A stretch of 63,993 nucleotides of DNA from Streptomyces typhae. GTDB lineage: Bacteria > Actinomycetota > Actinomycetes > Streptomycetales > Streptomycetaceae. Every line of letters starts with the position of its first letter. The first letter of the stretch is position 1. A program made the translations under genes and the position numbers. Of this stretch, positions 16,463 to 24,880 are shown piece by piece. The stretch spans positions 1 through 63,993 of the forward strand of contig NZ_WPNZ01000038.1 in assembly GCF_009755605.1 (NCBI RefSeq). Reading direction: 5' to 3'. Under the pieces are notes generated by a model. That model saw nothing but the letters and a program-made list of their open reading frames with translations, was not told the DNA's origin and did no database searches.

Positions 16463-16876
16463 CGAAGCCGCAGGCTAATCCGCAACGTTTACGCAGCACT
16501 TCGATCGGCCCTCGACCCGAGGGCCCGCTGGAGTCGCGCGGTGGCCGCGATGCAGGCCCGGCGTGCCGCCGTGCTGGCGGTTGCTGAGGCCCACGCCCCG
16601 ACAGTCCGGCGCCCTCCCCGCAGCGCGGATGCCGGGGATGCCCTCAGCCTGCCTTCGCCATCACCAACCCCTCTGGGACTACGACCTGTCGCCAGCGAGG
16701 CCCGGCCTCTCTAGAGCCTGCGCCACGACGTCTGTCTCAAGGTTGCCGCCCGAAAGAACCCTGTGCCCCGCCCCCGACCGGCAGGTCTCGGCCCGATCGG
16801 CGTGCGACTGGAGTTACCCAACGCCGCGCCGGTCAATCACGACAGGAAGCGTGAATTCCGCCCCGTGCTCACCCTG
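16463..16876. other. Intergenic region with a possible gene remnant
   Basis: A frame on the plus strand from about 16473 to 16714 reads RNVYAALRSALDPRARWSR and AAMQARRAAVLAVAEAH. That composition is protein-like, but it has no credible start and no recognised family, so it may be the tail of a deleted gene. From about 16800 the DNA matches the block around 2270, which is the boundary of the duplicated anti-sigma-like module. Confidence 0.3.
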
Positions 16877-17374
16877 CTACTTGACGATGTGCCGCTTCAC
16901 AGGGCAGTTGGCCGGGATGGCCAGCCAAGCCGTCTTCATCTCTCTGCGGCTTCTGAATCCCCATGCACCCTTGGTCAGTTCGTGGACGATGTGCAGGCCG
17001 CGCCCGCGCTCGGTCAACAGCGCGCACAGCGCCTCCAGGCCACCACCGCGGTTCTCGTCCGCCGGGGAGAACGGCGGCTCTGCTGGGAACGTGGGAATCG
17101 CCGGGATGCGTGGATCATGATCCTCCACCTCGCAGATGACTTCCGCAGCGGTGCGCCGGAGCCGCATCTCGTACGGCCCCACCGCGTGCTCGGTGGCGTT
17201 GGCGACGAACTCGGAGACGGCCAGCACCGCATCGCTGATCACCTCGCCGTCGAAGCCGAGCTGGTCGAGGGCACAGCGCAAGGCGGCACGGGCCTGGGCC
17301 GGTGCGTCCGGAGTGCAGCTAGTCCATCGCCACACGACACAGGGGGCGGCACTCAGGGCTCGGTTCGCGGTCAT
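16877..17374 (-). CDS. ATP-binding protein, HATPase_c anti-sigma (RsbW-like) type
   Basis: From ATG 17374 the 165-residue protein has the GHKL ATPase elements: the N-box in LAVSEFVANATEHAVGPYEM (about residues 55-74) and a G-box GRGLHIVHELTKGAWGF (about 135-150). It has the size and layout of the RsbW/SpoIIAB-like ATP-binding regulators that are very numerous in Streptomyces. No sigma factor or anti-anti-sigma gene is adjacent, so the partner is unknown. The start overlaps the stop of a 52-residue upstream membrane peptide. A decayed second copy lies near 2.4 kb. Confidence 0.75.
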   Translation of the reverse strand: MTANRALSAAPCVVWRWTSCTPDAPAQARAALRCALDQLGFDGEVISDAVLAVSEFVANATEHAVGPYEMRLRRTAAEVICEVEDHDPRIPAIPTFPAEPPFSPADENRGGGLEALCALLTERGRGLHIVHELTKGAWGFRSRREMKTAWLAIPANCPVKRHIVK

Positions 17375-17529
17375 CGCAGCCCTCCCCGGGCCGCGTGACG
17401 GCCCCGCACGACGCGGCGATGGCGGCCGCGTCCGGGGCGTACGCAATCGCGCGCTTCACGCAGCGCGAACGGGCCAGCTGCCGTCACGAACGGCAGCAAC
17501 AGCGCAGCGGTGAACAGAATCGGCGCCAC
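17371..17529 (-). CDS. 52-residue membrane peptide coupled to the HATPase gene
   Basis: GTG 17529 is preceded by GGGGAGG at about 9 bases. The peptide starts MAPILFTAALLLPFVTAAG, a single membrane segment, and continues with a strongly basic tail (RPGRGRHRRVVRGRH). Its TGA overlaps the ATG of the HATPase gene. The same hydrophobic segment is kept in the decayed copy at 2665-2817 despite many DNA changes, which argues for real coding. It might localise or modulate the ATPase; that is inference. Confidence 0.5.
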   Translation of the reverse strand: MAPILFTAALLLPFVTAAGPFALREARDCVRPGRGRHRRVVRGRHAARGGLR

Positions 17530-17756
17530 GACAGGGACCTCCCCGGTGATCGCAACTGGGACGCGACCACCACACCGTGGGTCCTACGAAGAGCGGAATA
17601 CCGCTCTCACCCGGTCTTTCAAGAACTCTTCGTTGCAAGAGGCAGGGCATCGCCGAGCGAGATCGTTTCATCCTGAAATTGCAGGTCGCGGTACGGGTGT
17701 GTTTCGTGACGGGGTGCTCGTGCTGGCCGGGGACGTGATTGTCGGCGGGAGACTAT

Positions 17757-18331
17757 TGGTCATCGCTGGACTTCGGAGTTCGACAGGATAAGCAGAGCCG
17801 TCAGCAGGGTGGTGGAGTGACGGGTATTCATACGGACCTTGGTCAGGGCGGGCCAGGCCTTCAGTTTCGCGAAACCGTGCTCGACGGCGGCGTGTTCGAG
17901 GATGACCAGCCGGTTCGCCTCCTTCTCGGCATCGGTGAGGCGGTGGGAGCGGGGCGCTTTGTGGCCCGTGATGATGACGGGGTTGTCCTTGGGGTGTCGT
18001 CCAGTCCGACGAAGCCGAGGTCGGCCAGGGCGCCGAGCCCGGCCGCACGCAGGTGGACGGCGATGTGGTCGTGCCGGGCGTCGGTGATCTTACTGGTTCG
18101 GCCGAGGAGAGCCGAGGAGATCCAGATCAGGTTGCCCTTTTCGTCGGCGAGGAAGGGCAGGCCGTGGGCCTTGCATTTCCCGCTGTAGTGCTTGCGGTAC
18201 TCGCTTCCGGTGCGGCCCGGGTGTGGACCAGGGTGCCGCCCAGCTCTATCGCAAGCCGCGTCAGTGCTGCTGGCGCGAACTGGGACGTCGCCGAAAGCGA
18301 AACGTAGCGGCTCGACGTGATGCGGCGGCAC
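17757..18331 (-). pseudogene. IS5-family transposase, broken by frameshifts
   Basis: Three frames together spell an IS5-type DDE transposase. The first reads LTRLAIELGGTLVHTR. The second reads YRKHYSGKCKAHGLPFLADE, then GNLIWISSALLGRTSKIT and ALADLGFVGLDD. The third reads HGFAKLKAWPALTKVRMNTR and ends TLLTALLILSNSEVQR before a stop at 17757. At least two frameshifts (near 17990 and 18240) and a missing N-terminus make it non-functional. It is a different element from the one at position 1. Confidence 0.75.
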
Positions 18332-18649
18332 GCGGCGATGTCCCGTCCGCGTACTGCGGCATCATCCTCAAGTGAGTGTGCCCGGCCGCTCAGTGGCGCG
18401 GGGGCGTAACGTCCGGGCGCAGGAGGCGACGAGACTCCCGGCGGACGTCGGGGGCCCTCATTCCTGTTGGCTGAATCGCAGCACTGCTGCGCCGAGCCGC
18501 GTTGCGTCTGCAACTCGAAATGGGAGAGCATGTTCGATGCTTGACGTGGCGTGAGCGGATGTTGTGCCGACGGTGATGTAGTCGTGCGCTCAACTGCGGT
18601 GCGTGTGTTGAGACAGGTCCGGATGCTGTTCGAGTTGTGGGGGTGGCTT
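18332..18649. other. Degenerate IS flank and upstream region of the WXG100-type locus
   Basis: The left part continues the decayed transposase on the minus strand without a usable frame. The right part, from about 18540, should contain the promoter for the toxin locus. A longer plus-strand frame opens at 18551, but its first 33 residues look non-coding. GTG 18650 after a G-rich stretch is the better start. Confidence 0.35.
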
Positions 18650-18979
18650 GTGAAGTTCGACATGGGTGAGTCGACACTTGCTGTGCTGGGGAAGCAGACG
18701 TCGGGGTCGAGCGACGATCTGGGCGCGCTGATCCGGGCGTTGGTGTCGGCGGCGGAGCCGTTGGAGGGGAAGTTCAACGGTGCGGGGAAGGCGACGTTCG
18801 ACTCGTTCAAGTTGCGGGCGGATGAGATCACGGCGGCGTTGAACGGTGCGTTGTCGTCGATTCTGGGTGGTCAGGTGGGGATGGACGAGGCGTTTGGTAC
18901 GGGTGTGCAGGAGCAGTCGGACAACGCGCACAAGAACATGGGCGCGGCCAACTTCCAGGCGGCGCGCTTCTCCGGCTGA
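18650..18979 (+). CDS. WXG100/ESAT-6-like small secreted protein
   Basis: From GTG 18650 the 109-residue protein starts MKFDMGESTLAVLGKQTSGS. It is predicted to be a two-helix protein with a turn near GKFNGAGKATFDSFK, matching the size and composition of WXG100-like type VII substrates, although the W-x-G itself is not obvious. Its position first in a locus with a second small helical protein and a large toxin supports an export-chaperone or partner role. It lies 87 bp before the next gene. Confidence 0.6.
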   Translation: MKFDMGESTLAVLGKQTSGSSDDLGALIRALVSAAEPLEGKFNGAGKATFDSFKLRADEITAALNGALSSILGGQVGMDEAFGTGVQEQSDNAHKNMGAANFQAARFSG

Positions 18980-19065
18980 CCGCCGCTGATCAAGCTGTTC
19001 AACGGGGCCTGTGAGCGGTCCCGTACATCAACTTCGCTTCGACTCGGCACGGGGAGTGGTTTGGC

Positions 19066-19377
19066 ATGGCTGGTAATCAGGATCGGCGTTCGTACGACAC
19101 CGGCGCCTCCGCGGACGTACAGGGCAGCTTGCATCTCATCATCGGGAACCTGGAACGCGTGCTCGGTGACCGGGACCGGGCCGTGAAGGCGGCCATGGCC
19201 GACTACCAGGCCGACGGTGTGTCGGATGAGTACCACGGCAAGGAAGTGCGCTGGAACAAGGCGGCGAATGAGGTGCGGGAGATCATCCGGCTGGTGCGTT
19301 CGACGCTGGAGGAGAACGACGGGACGGCGCAGACGACGCTGTCGCGGGCGCGGGCCGCGGTCAACAACATCGGCTGA
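19066..19377 (+). CDS. ESAT-6-like/WXG100-family helical protein
   Basis: The 103-residue protein is a helical hairpin. Helix one contains LHLIIGNLERVLGDRDRAVK and helix two contains WNKAANEVREIIRLVRSTL, ending in DGTAQTTLSRARAAVNNIG. This is the pattern of the 'pore-forming ESAT-6' group in Streptomyces. There is no signal peptide; export through a type VII (Esx) apparatus is the family expectation, but no secretion ATPase is in the window. Confidence 0.65.
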   Translation: MAGNQDRRSYDTGASADVQGSLHLIIGNLERVLGDRDRAVKAAMADYQADGVSDEYHGKEVRWNKAANEVREIIRLVRSTLEENDGTAQTTLSRARAAVNNIG

Positions 19378-19452
19378 ACAGGCTCAGCGTAAGCGCGTTG
19401 AGGTCCTGGACGGCAGGCGTGCGGTCGGGAACAGAGAGATCAAGGGGGGCGT

Positions 19453-19854
19453 GTGATGACGGCGTGGGACATCGAACCCGGTGGCGTCCGGGGAGTACTC
19501 CAGCGGGCCGGGACGGCGGCCGAGACCATGGCGACCGCCGGCAAGCAGATGCAGAAGACACTGCCGCAGGCGGCCAAGCATGCGGGGACCATCGCTGAGG
19601 GTGGGCACGAGGGGCAGGGAACTCCGGGACCGGTGGGGTCCGCCCTGGGCGTGTTCTTCAATCAGTGGTCGAAGAACCTCACGTACATCGCGAAGCGGAC
19701 GGGGAGTTCGTTGAACGGCGCCAACCGGGCCACCCTGGAGTACGTCAAGGGTGACCTGGATATGGCGGCCAAGAAGCAGGGCACGGCGCTCGCGGAGATG
19801 CCGATGCCCGACATGCCCGGTGTCGGTGGTGGCGCGCGGGGCGGTGGCAAGTGA
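19453..19854 (+). CDS. DUF6507 family protein
   Basis: The 133-residue protein has MTAWDIEPGGVRGVLQRAG at the N-terminus, a long helical middle (AAETMATAGKQMQKTLPQA) and a glycine-rich tail. DUF6507 proteins occur with WXG100 proteins and large toxins in Streptomyces. Start codons GTG 19453 and ATG 19456 are both possible after AAGGGGGG. Its stop overlaps the GTG of the toxin gene (19851), showing translational coupling and thus a direct functional link. Confidence 0.65.
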   Translation: MMTAWDIEPGGVRGVLQRAGTAAETMATAGKQMQKTLPQAAKHAGTIAEGGHEGQGTPGPVGSALGVFFNQWSKNLTYIAKRTGSSLNGANRATLEYVKGDLDMAAKKQGTALAEMPMPDMPGVGGGARGGGK

Positions 19855-22235
19855 GCAGCGAGCTCATTGACCCCAATGGCATACCGCAGTTCACGGGCAA
19901 CCTGGAACAGCTTGAGCGGGACGCCACGGACCTCAGCATGGAGGCATCGCTGTTCCGCACCAGCGGCGGTCAGGTGCACTCCATCTTCCAGGGACTGTCG
20001 GCGTTCTACGAGGCTCCTGAGGCGGAGGACCTGTTCGCGACGACCAAGCCGGTGGCCACGCGGTCGGACGCGTTCGCCGACCAGTTGGAGAAGGTCGCGC
20101 AGGCGTTGAGTGACTACGCGACCGAAGTGCGTCCGCTGGCCAAGAAGCTCAAGCAGCTGCAGATCGAGGCCAGTGCTTTTGTCATCGATGACGTCTCGAC
20201 CGATGACGACTGGCGCAAGGACCAGGACAAGGTCGACCACAACAACCGGCTGGTGGACGAGGTCAAGGCCGCCGCCCTGGCTTTCCAGGCCGCTGAGATC
20301 GAATGCCACAACAAGATCACCGCGTTGGTCGACGGCATCCAGCTGAAGCCGAGCAGCGACGGCGAGACCAGTTGCGGCACGTATGGCTACACCGAGGAAG
20401 TCCTCGACCAGGCCGAAGTGCTTCCCTGGGGTGCCAAGGCTGAGCGGGACTACGACGGCATCGAATGGCTTGCCCGCAAGGCAGTGGACTTCGGCAAGGG
20501 CTTCGTCGTGGACGGCATCGTCGGCACGGTCAAGGCGTTCGGCACGCTGGGAGGCAAGGACGGTTGGGGTGCGGCCGGGGAGGCGTGGACCAACCTGGCC
20601 AAGTTGGGCACCGGCCTGACACTCACCATGACCCCGCTCGGCGGGGCCTTTTGGATGGCCAAGGACGAGCAGCTCCCGGGCTGGCTGCGGGATTCCCGGC
20701 GGGCGGTGGTCGAGACCGGCAAGGGGCTGATCGCCTACGACCAGTGGGGCAAGAATCCGGCGCGGGCGGCCGGGCTGGTGGGCTTCAACGCCCTCACGAT
20801 CGTGGCGACGCGGGGTGCGGGGGCCGCGGCGAAGGGCGGTGCAGCCGCCAAGACGATGGCGGTCGTCAGCAAGGTCGGCCGCGGGGTCGACCCGTTCACG
20901 TATGCGGCGAAGGGCGTCAAGTTCGCGGCGGTCAAGGTCGGGGATCTGGTGGCGCCGCTGCGGAATGGTGGCCGGGCGGGTACGTACGCGGGGATGGCGG
21001 ACGGCCCCTACCGCCTGGTGGACGAGGGCGCGGGCGCGCCTGTGCGACCTGCGACTGTGCCAGACGACGCGCTGCGGTACGCCGATGACAAGGGCAACAC
21101 GGTCTACCTGACGAACAAGGGAGATCTGCTCGACGAGCACGGCAAGATGCTGCAGAAGGCGGAGGACGCTCCGGCAGAGCGCTTGGCGCGGCAGCGGGCT
21201 GCCGAAACCGACGGTGCGGTGCCTCCCGGCGTGCGGGCTCCGGAACAGCCTCCTGTGCTGGCTGGAGCACGTGCGGGCGACGGGGCGAGTAGTGCTGTTG
21301 GTCGTCTCGGGGAAGACGTGCCCGGTGGTGGCCCAGCCCATATGCCCGGTGGCACTGCGGCACACGTTCCTGGCAGCGGTGCCGCTGATGACATGGGTCG
21401 GGGTGCCTCCGCAAGTCATGAGCCGCCGGGCGGCCCGTCGCATACCTCCTCAGCGCACCACGGTGACGCTCCGCCCCGTACCGACCATGGTGGCGTCACG
21501 GGCCATCATGCGACGGATGGGCCTGAGGCAGGCACCGCCCCGCACGGGGATGGACCTGGCGGGGATGGCGGCTCTGGCTCTGGGATGCACGAGTCAGGTT
21601 CTGCCGGCAGAGCTGATGAAGGCGTTCGGCTGGAGCCCCAGCCTGATTGGCACGGTGCCAGCGCCGACCGTATGAGGCATCACAGGCTTCCAGCGGTGGA
21701 TGTCAGCCGTCTCTCCCCGGAAGGGAAGCTTGCCGTTCTCAAGAGGGAAGCCCTCCGCCTCGCCGAGAAGGCGAGAGCAGCTGTCAGAGGAGACAACCCT
21801 GGCAGGCACCAGCTGGATACCGGGTGTGCAGGAAGTCTTCTCCACGACAACGTGGTCACAGTGCACTCCAGCACTACGAAGATGCATGGACAGAAGCTTC
21901 CGCATACGCACGAAGTGCTGAAAGAGATATTGCAGCGGATCAGTGATGACTATAATGCTGGGCGGCTGGATAGCAAGGGATCTGGGCACGGCAAATGTGC
22001 CGAGATATCCCTGATCAGTGACCGCCTGCATCAGTTGGATCCAACAGGTACTAAGATACGTACTGTGGCGGACGCCCGGCGGGCGCTGGACGGCGCCGTG
22101 ATGCACACTCGGCGAATCGGAGATTTTGTCCGTGGGAAGACCGGTGAAGTGGTAGGCAGGCATGGTGATTACATGCGCCCCTGTGACACCTGTAAGCATG
22201 TGCTTCCACAGCTTGGGATTCGGGCGTACGAGTGA
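19851..22235 (+). CDS. Polymorphic toxin with C-terminal YwqJ-like deaminase domain
   Basis: The 794-residue protein has an N-terminal helical region (about 1-210, LXG/WXG-like, e.g. GGQVHSIFQGLSAFYEAPEA). A central hydrophobic/alanine-rich part (about 220-370, likely pre-toxin) and a long Gly/His/Pro linker (about 440-610) follow. The C-terminal toxin domain has VVTVHSSTT, SGHGKCAEISLISD (about residue 712) and RPCDTCKHVL (about 776). The CAE plus PCxxC pair gives the zinc site of the nucleic-acid deaminase superfamily, YwqJ group. Such toxins modify bases in rival cells; the substrate here is unknown. The tail from about 21.83 kb is visibly less G/C-rich than the front, as expected for an exchanged toxin tip. 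Confidence 0.8.
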   Translation: MSSELIDPNGIPQFTGNLEQLERDATDLSMEASLFRTSGGQVHSIFQGLSAFYEAPEAEDLFATTKPVATRSDAFADQLEKVAQALSDYATEVRPLAKKLKQLQIEASAFVIDDVSTDDDWRKDQDKVDHNNRLVDEVKAAALAFQAAEIECHNKITALVDGIQLKPSSDGETSCGTYGYTEEVLDQAEVLPWGAKAERDYDGIEWLARKAVDFGKGFVVDGIVGTVKAFGTLGGKDGWGAAGEAWTNLAKLGTGLTLTMTPLGGAFWMAKDEQLPGWLRDSRRAVVETGKGLIAYDQWGKNPARAAGLVGFNALTIVATRGAGAAAKGGAAAKTMAVVSKVGRGVDPFTYAAKGVKFAAVKVGDLVAPLRNGGRAGTYAGMADGPYRLVDEGAGAPVRPATVPDDALRYADDKGNTVYLTNKGDLLDEHGKMLQKAEDAPAERLARQRAAETDGAVPPGVRAPEQPPVLAGARAGDGASSAVGRLGEDVPGGGPAHMPGGTAAHVPGSGAADDMGRGASASHEPPGGPSHTSSAHHGDAPPRTDHGGVTGHHATDGPEAGTAPHGDGPGGDGGSGSGMHESGSAGRADEGVRLEPQPDWHGASADRMRHHRLPAVDVSRLSPEGKLAVLKREALRLAEKARAAVRGDNPGRHQLDTGCAGSLLHDNVVTVHSSTTKMHGQKLPHTHEVLKEILQRISDDYNAGRLDSKGSGHGKCAEISLISDRLHQLDPTGTKIRTVADARRALDGAVMHTRRIGDFVRGKTGEVVGRHGDYMRPCDTCKHVLPQLGIRAYE

Positions 22236-22258
22236 GCTCTTCGTGAAAGGGATGATCC

Positions 22259-22735
22259 GTGACCACCATTACCCCATCACCGGAAGTGCGCGAGTGGTTG
22301 AGCCGGAACGGTTGGTCTTCCGGTCGAGATATTGGTGCGGAGGCTGAGGAACTCGTACGCATAAGGTTGCGTGATGCAGAACGGCAGGGTGAGCGGCTGA
22401 CGCCAGTCGATGCAGCTGTGCGCATCATTCGTGAGTACGGCGGGCTGCGGCTCGCTCACCCCCGAGTGACTGATCTTGTGATGGAGATGGATCCGACAGG
22501 CGGCTACGACGGGGATGCGGCGGCAATTTTGGAATTGACTGCGAACCTCGGTAAGCAGCTCTTCCCCGTCGGTTATGAATCCCGCGAGTATGGCCTGATC
22601 TTGGTCGATGAGATCGGCAGATTTTTCCACCTGCATCACACAGGGGCATATTTCTGGGGCTCTGGCGAATACGAGGCCTTTGCTTTCTTCCTGGGGCGTG
22701 AGGACGCTTTGGATGCGGAGGATTTCTTTGTCTAG
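22259..22735 (+). CDS. SUKH-3-like immunity protein
   Basis: The 158-residue protein lies 23 bp behind the toxin gene. It has the SUKH-3 pattern: an N-terminal L(S/R)xxGW helix, AAVRIIREYGGLRL, then YGLILVDEIGRFFHLHHTG. SUKH proteins are the standard immunity partners of deaminase and nuclease toxins, so it presumably neutralises the toxin tip encoded just upstream. It shares the lower G/C content of the toxin tip. Its last codons overlap the start of the next gene. Confidence 0.75.
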   Translation: MTTITPSPEVREWLSRNGWSSGRDIGAEAEELVRIRLRDAERQGERLTPVDAAVRIIREYGGLRLAHPRVTDLVMEMDPTGGYDGDAAAILELTANLGKQLFPVGYESREYGLILVDEIGRFFHLHHTGAYFWGSGEYEAFAFFLGREDALDAEDFFV

Positions 22736-23114
22736 GCAGTTCCCGGAGATTTCGTCATCGTTGCTTTTGGGTGACATTGTCGTGAGTCATACGAGTCTGC
22801 TGGGTGATGAAAGCTCTAATCTTCATCCGGCTGTGCAGGAGTTCGTAGGCCTGCTTCCAAGCGAGCAGCGAGACGGGTTCGACGGTCGCTGCGCTGAATC
22901 GATTCTAGTTTCCGATCAGCTGTGGCGACTCGACGCAGAACGGGACGACGGGCGCGCGACGACCATGCGTGACGCCATCGGACACTTCGAAGGCGCAGTC
23001 ATGACGTCGCGTTTGATCCGCCCTGAAGGTGACCCCAATCACGGGAAGCCTGCTCAGCCGTGCGCCGTTTGTGCAGCACTTCTTGACGCCTTGTATGTGC
23101 AGTTCGTCGGCTGA
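22728..23114 (+). CDS. Stand-alone YwqJ-like deaminase (orphan toxin tip)
   Basis: TTG 22728 with GGAGG six bases upstream is the likely start, giving a 128-residue protein that overlaps the SUKH gene by 8 nt. ATG 22713 would add five residues. It has the whole YwqJ-type core without any trafficking domain: VVSHTSLL (matching VVTVHSSTT of the toxin), FDGRCAESILVSDQL, a shared GAVMTSR element, and QPCAVCAALLDAL. Both zinc motifs (CAE, PCxxC) are intact. It could be an orphan toxin module kept for recombination, or a deaminase with a housekeeping or anti-phage role. A strong terminator follows. Confidence 0.65.
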   Translation: MSRQFPEISSSLLLGDIVVSHTSLLGDESSNLHPAVQEFVGLLPSEQRDGFDGRCAESILVSDQLWRLDAERDDGRATTMRDAIGHFEGAVMTSRLIRPEGDPNHGKPAQPCAVCAALLDALYVQFVG

Positions 23115-23130
23115 CTACGCGACTCGGGAG

Positions 23131-23163
23131 GAAGAGCTGGCAGCCCAGGACTGCCAGCTCTTC
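23131..23163 (+). terminator. Strong hairpin terminator after the toxin cassette
   Basis: GAAGAGCTGGCAG and CTGCCAGCTCTTC form a perfect 13-bp stem with a 7-base loop, 17 bp after the orphan deaminase stop. There is no U-run, as usual in Streptomyces. It marks the end of the toxin-immunity-orphan transcript. Confidence 0.75.
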
Positions 23164-23200
23164 CCGGCCTGCTTGCCCCCCTCAACCGCCTGACCGAGGC

Positions 23201-23299
23201 ACCCTCATCCGCCGAGGCCACCGCAACCAGGCCATCCAGACCGCCCTCGCTCACGACACCGAAGCCCTCGACCATCCGGAAGCGACGAAGCACCCATGA
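23201..23299 (+). pseudogene. Tail of a displaced upstream gene, coupled to DUF6177
   Basis: A frame reading TLIRRGHRNQAIQTALAHDT and ending HPEATKHP stops at 23297-23299. The TGA overlaps the ATG of the DUF6177 gene. The residue pattern is clearly protein-like, whereas nothing before about 23195 in this frame is convincing. The likeliest reading is that the front of this gene was replaced by the incoming toxin cassette and its terminator, leaving the coupled tail. The family is not recognised. Confidence 0.4.
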
Positions 23300-24711
23300 C
23301 CAAGGACGTCATCGCCCTCACCCCTGCGATGCCCGACGCCATGGCACTGCTCGCCGGTCTGCACGCGGGCGGGCCCGACCTGAGCGTCCACTCCCTGTCC
23401 GATGGGGCCGTCGTCCAGTTGCGTACGCCGGACGGCCGGCCTCTGGTCTCCGTCGAGGCGCCCGTGCTCGTCCACACCCACGGAGAGGCCCAGCGCCTGC
23501 TCGGCTCCCAAGCCGCGGCGCCCGACGTGCCGTTCTGGTGGACGGAGGCCCGTGCCTCCACCGCCGTCGCCGAGGCGGCGGACCTCGCCGGATCATTCTG
23601 CGGTCGCCTCACGCTGCTTCTCGGCGGCACCACCTGGCCTCCGGAGGCCGCCACCGTCCGCGTCGTCCACACGGCCGACGGCCCGACCGGCGAGGAGGCC
23701 GTCCCGGCGCTCGACGGTGACCTGCCTGCCGTCGACATCCTCAGCGACTCCACCGCCGTCGTCCTCGCCGACCGTCCGGTCGTCGCCCTGACCGCATGGC
23801 TCTCGGAAGTCCTGCGCGTGTCGGCGGACTCGGGCAGAGCACTGCACATCGTCACCCCACCCCACGCCCGCCTGAGCCTGCCGCTGCACACCGCCCTGAC
23901 CGGCCCGCCGAACCGGTGGGTGGTGCAGGCTCCCGAAGGCGGCTACTTCGACGGCCTGTCCGGCGCTGTGCTGCACTGGCGGGAGGGCACCTTCACGCCC
24001 GCCCCCGGCGACGACGGCGAGACCATTGCGGCTGAGGGCTTCGCCCTGCCCGAGCCTCCGGCCGAACAGCAGCTCACCGTCTCCCTGCGCACGCTCCACG
24101 CCCCCGACGCCGACCTCCTCCTGGGCCGTTCCCTTGAGACCGCCTGGCACCATCTCACCGGTGCGGCCCCGGCGGGCTGGGGTACCGCCGAACCTGTCAA
24201 CCTGCCCTGGTCGCCCCGTCAGTTGACTGCTCTGGCCCGCGACCGCGCACCTGCCCCGAGTCACCTCCTCGCCGTCGGTCACCCCGAACGCCCCGCGATC
24301 GCCAGCCTCAGAGTGACCCGCACAAAGACCGGCGTCGCGGAGGAAGCCTCGCTCACCCTCGGGTACGCGAACGACGAGCACCCTCCCTTGGACGCCCTGA
24401 AGGCGCTGGCCGAAGCCCTTGCGGCCGGGCCCGGCCTGAGCGCCATGCTTGTGACCCTGCGCCGCGCCCGCCGCGACCTCACGGTTCCGGCCCACCTCGA
24501 AGGCGCCCCCATCCCCGTCGCCTTCACGCTGGGCGCCGCCGACGTACGAGCCGTCGGCCTGGACCACGCCCGTCGGCCGCCCCTGCCCCAGCGCCCCGAG
24601 GCACTCGGCCCCGCCACCAGCCCGGCTCTGCACTACCGCTTGGGCGACGGCACGGATCCCGACGCCTGGAACACCCTCCAGACGCTCACCCGACACCTCA
24701 AAAGCGCGTAG
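23296..24711 (+). CDS. DUF6177 family protein
   Basis: The 471-residue protein matches the DUF6177 proteins that accompany WXG100/toxin loci in Streptomyces. Conserved-looking parts are PFWWTEARASTAVAEA near residue 76, PLHTALTGPPNRWVVQAPEG near 198, and ETAWHHLTGAAPAGWGTAEP near 280, followed by LPWSPRQLTALARDRAP. There is no signal peptide or membrane segment. It is probably a cytosolic accessory of type VII-type export, but this is inferred from context alone. Confidence 0.65.
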   Translation: MTKDVIALTPAMPDAMALLAGLHAGGPDLSVHSLSDGAVVQLRTPDGRPLVSVEAPVLVHTHGEAQRLLGSQAAAPDVPFWWTEARASTAVAEAADLAGSFCGRLTLLLGGTTWPPEAATVRVVHTADGPTGEEAVPALDGDLPAVDILSDSTAVVLADRPVVALTAWLSEVLRVSADSGRALHIVTPPHARLSLPLHTALTGPPNRWVVQAPEGGYFDGLSGAVLHWREGTFTPAPGDDGETIAAEGFALPEPPAEQQLTVSLRTLHAPDADLLLGRSLETAWHHLTGAAPAGWGTAEPVNLPWSPRQLTALARDRAPAPSHLLAVGHPERPAIASLRVTRTKTGVAEEASLTLGYANDEHPPLDALKALAEALAAGPGLSAMLVTLRRARRDLTVPAHLEGAPIPVAFTLGAADVRAVGLDHARRPPLPQRPEALGPATSPALHYRLGDGTDPDAWNTLQTLTRHLKSA

Positions 24712-24880
24712 CTCGGCCGACGATCGGGGCCGTGGCCGTACCCGGGCACCGACAGATCGCCGCAGCACTCCCATGGGGCCGCTGATGCCGAGCCTGCTGG
24801 TCGGTCCCGCCGTCTACGGCCAGCTGCCACAGTGATCGCCACCCCAATACTCTCGCTACACCGAGACCGAGGAGGACCAG

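Noticed and set aside
19662..21443. 593-residue open frame antisense to the toxin gene
   Set aside because: It is the complement of high-GC3 coding sequence and has no start signal or recognisable motif; the plus-strand toxin explains the DNA.
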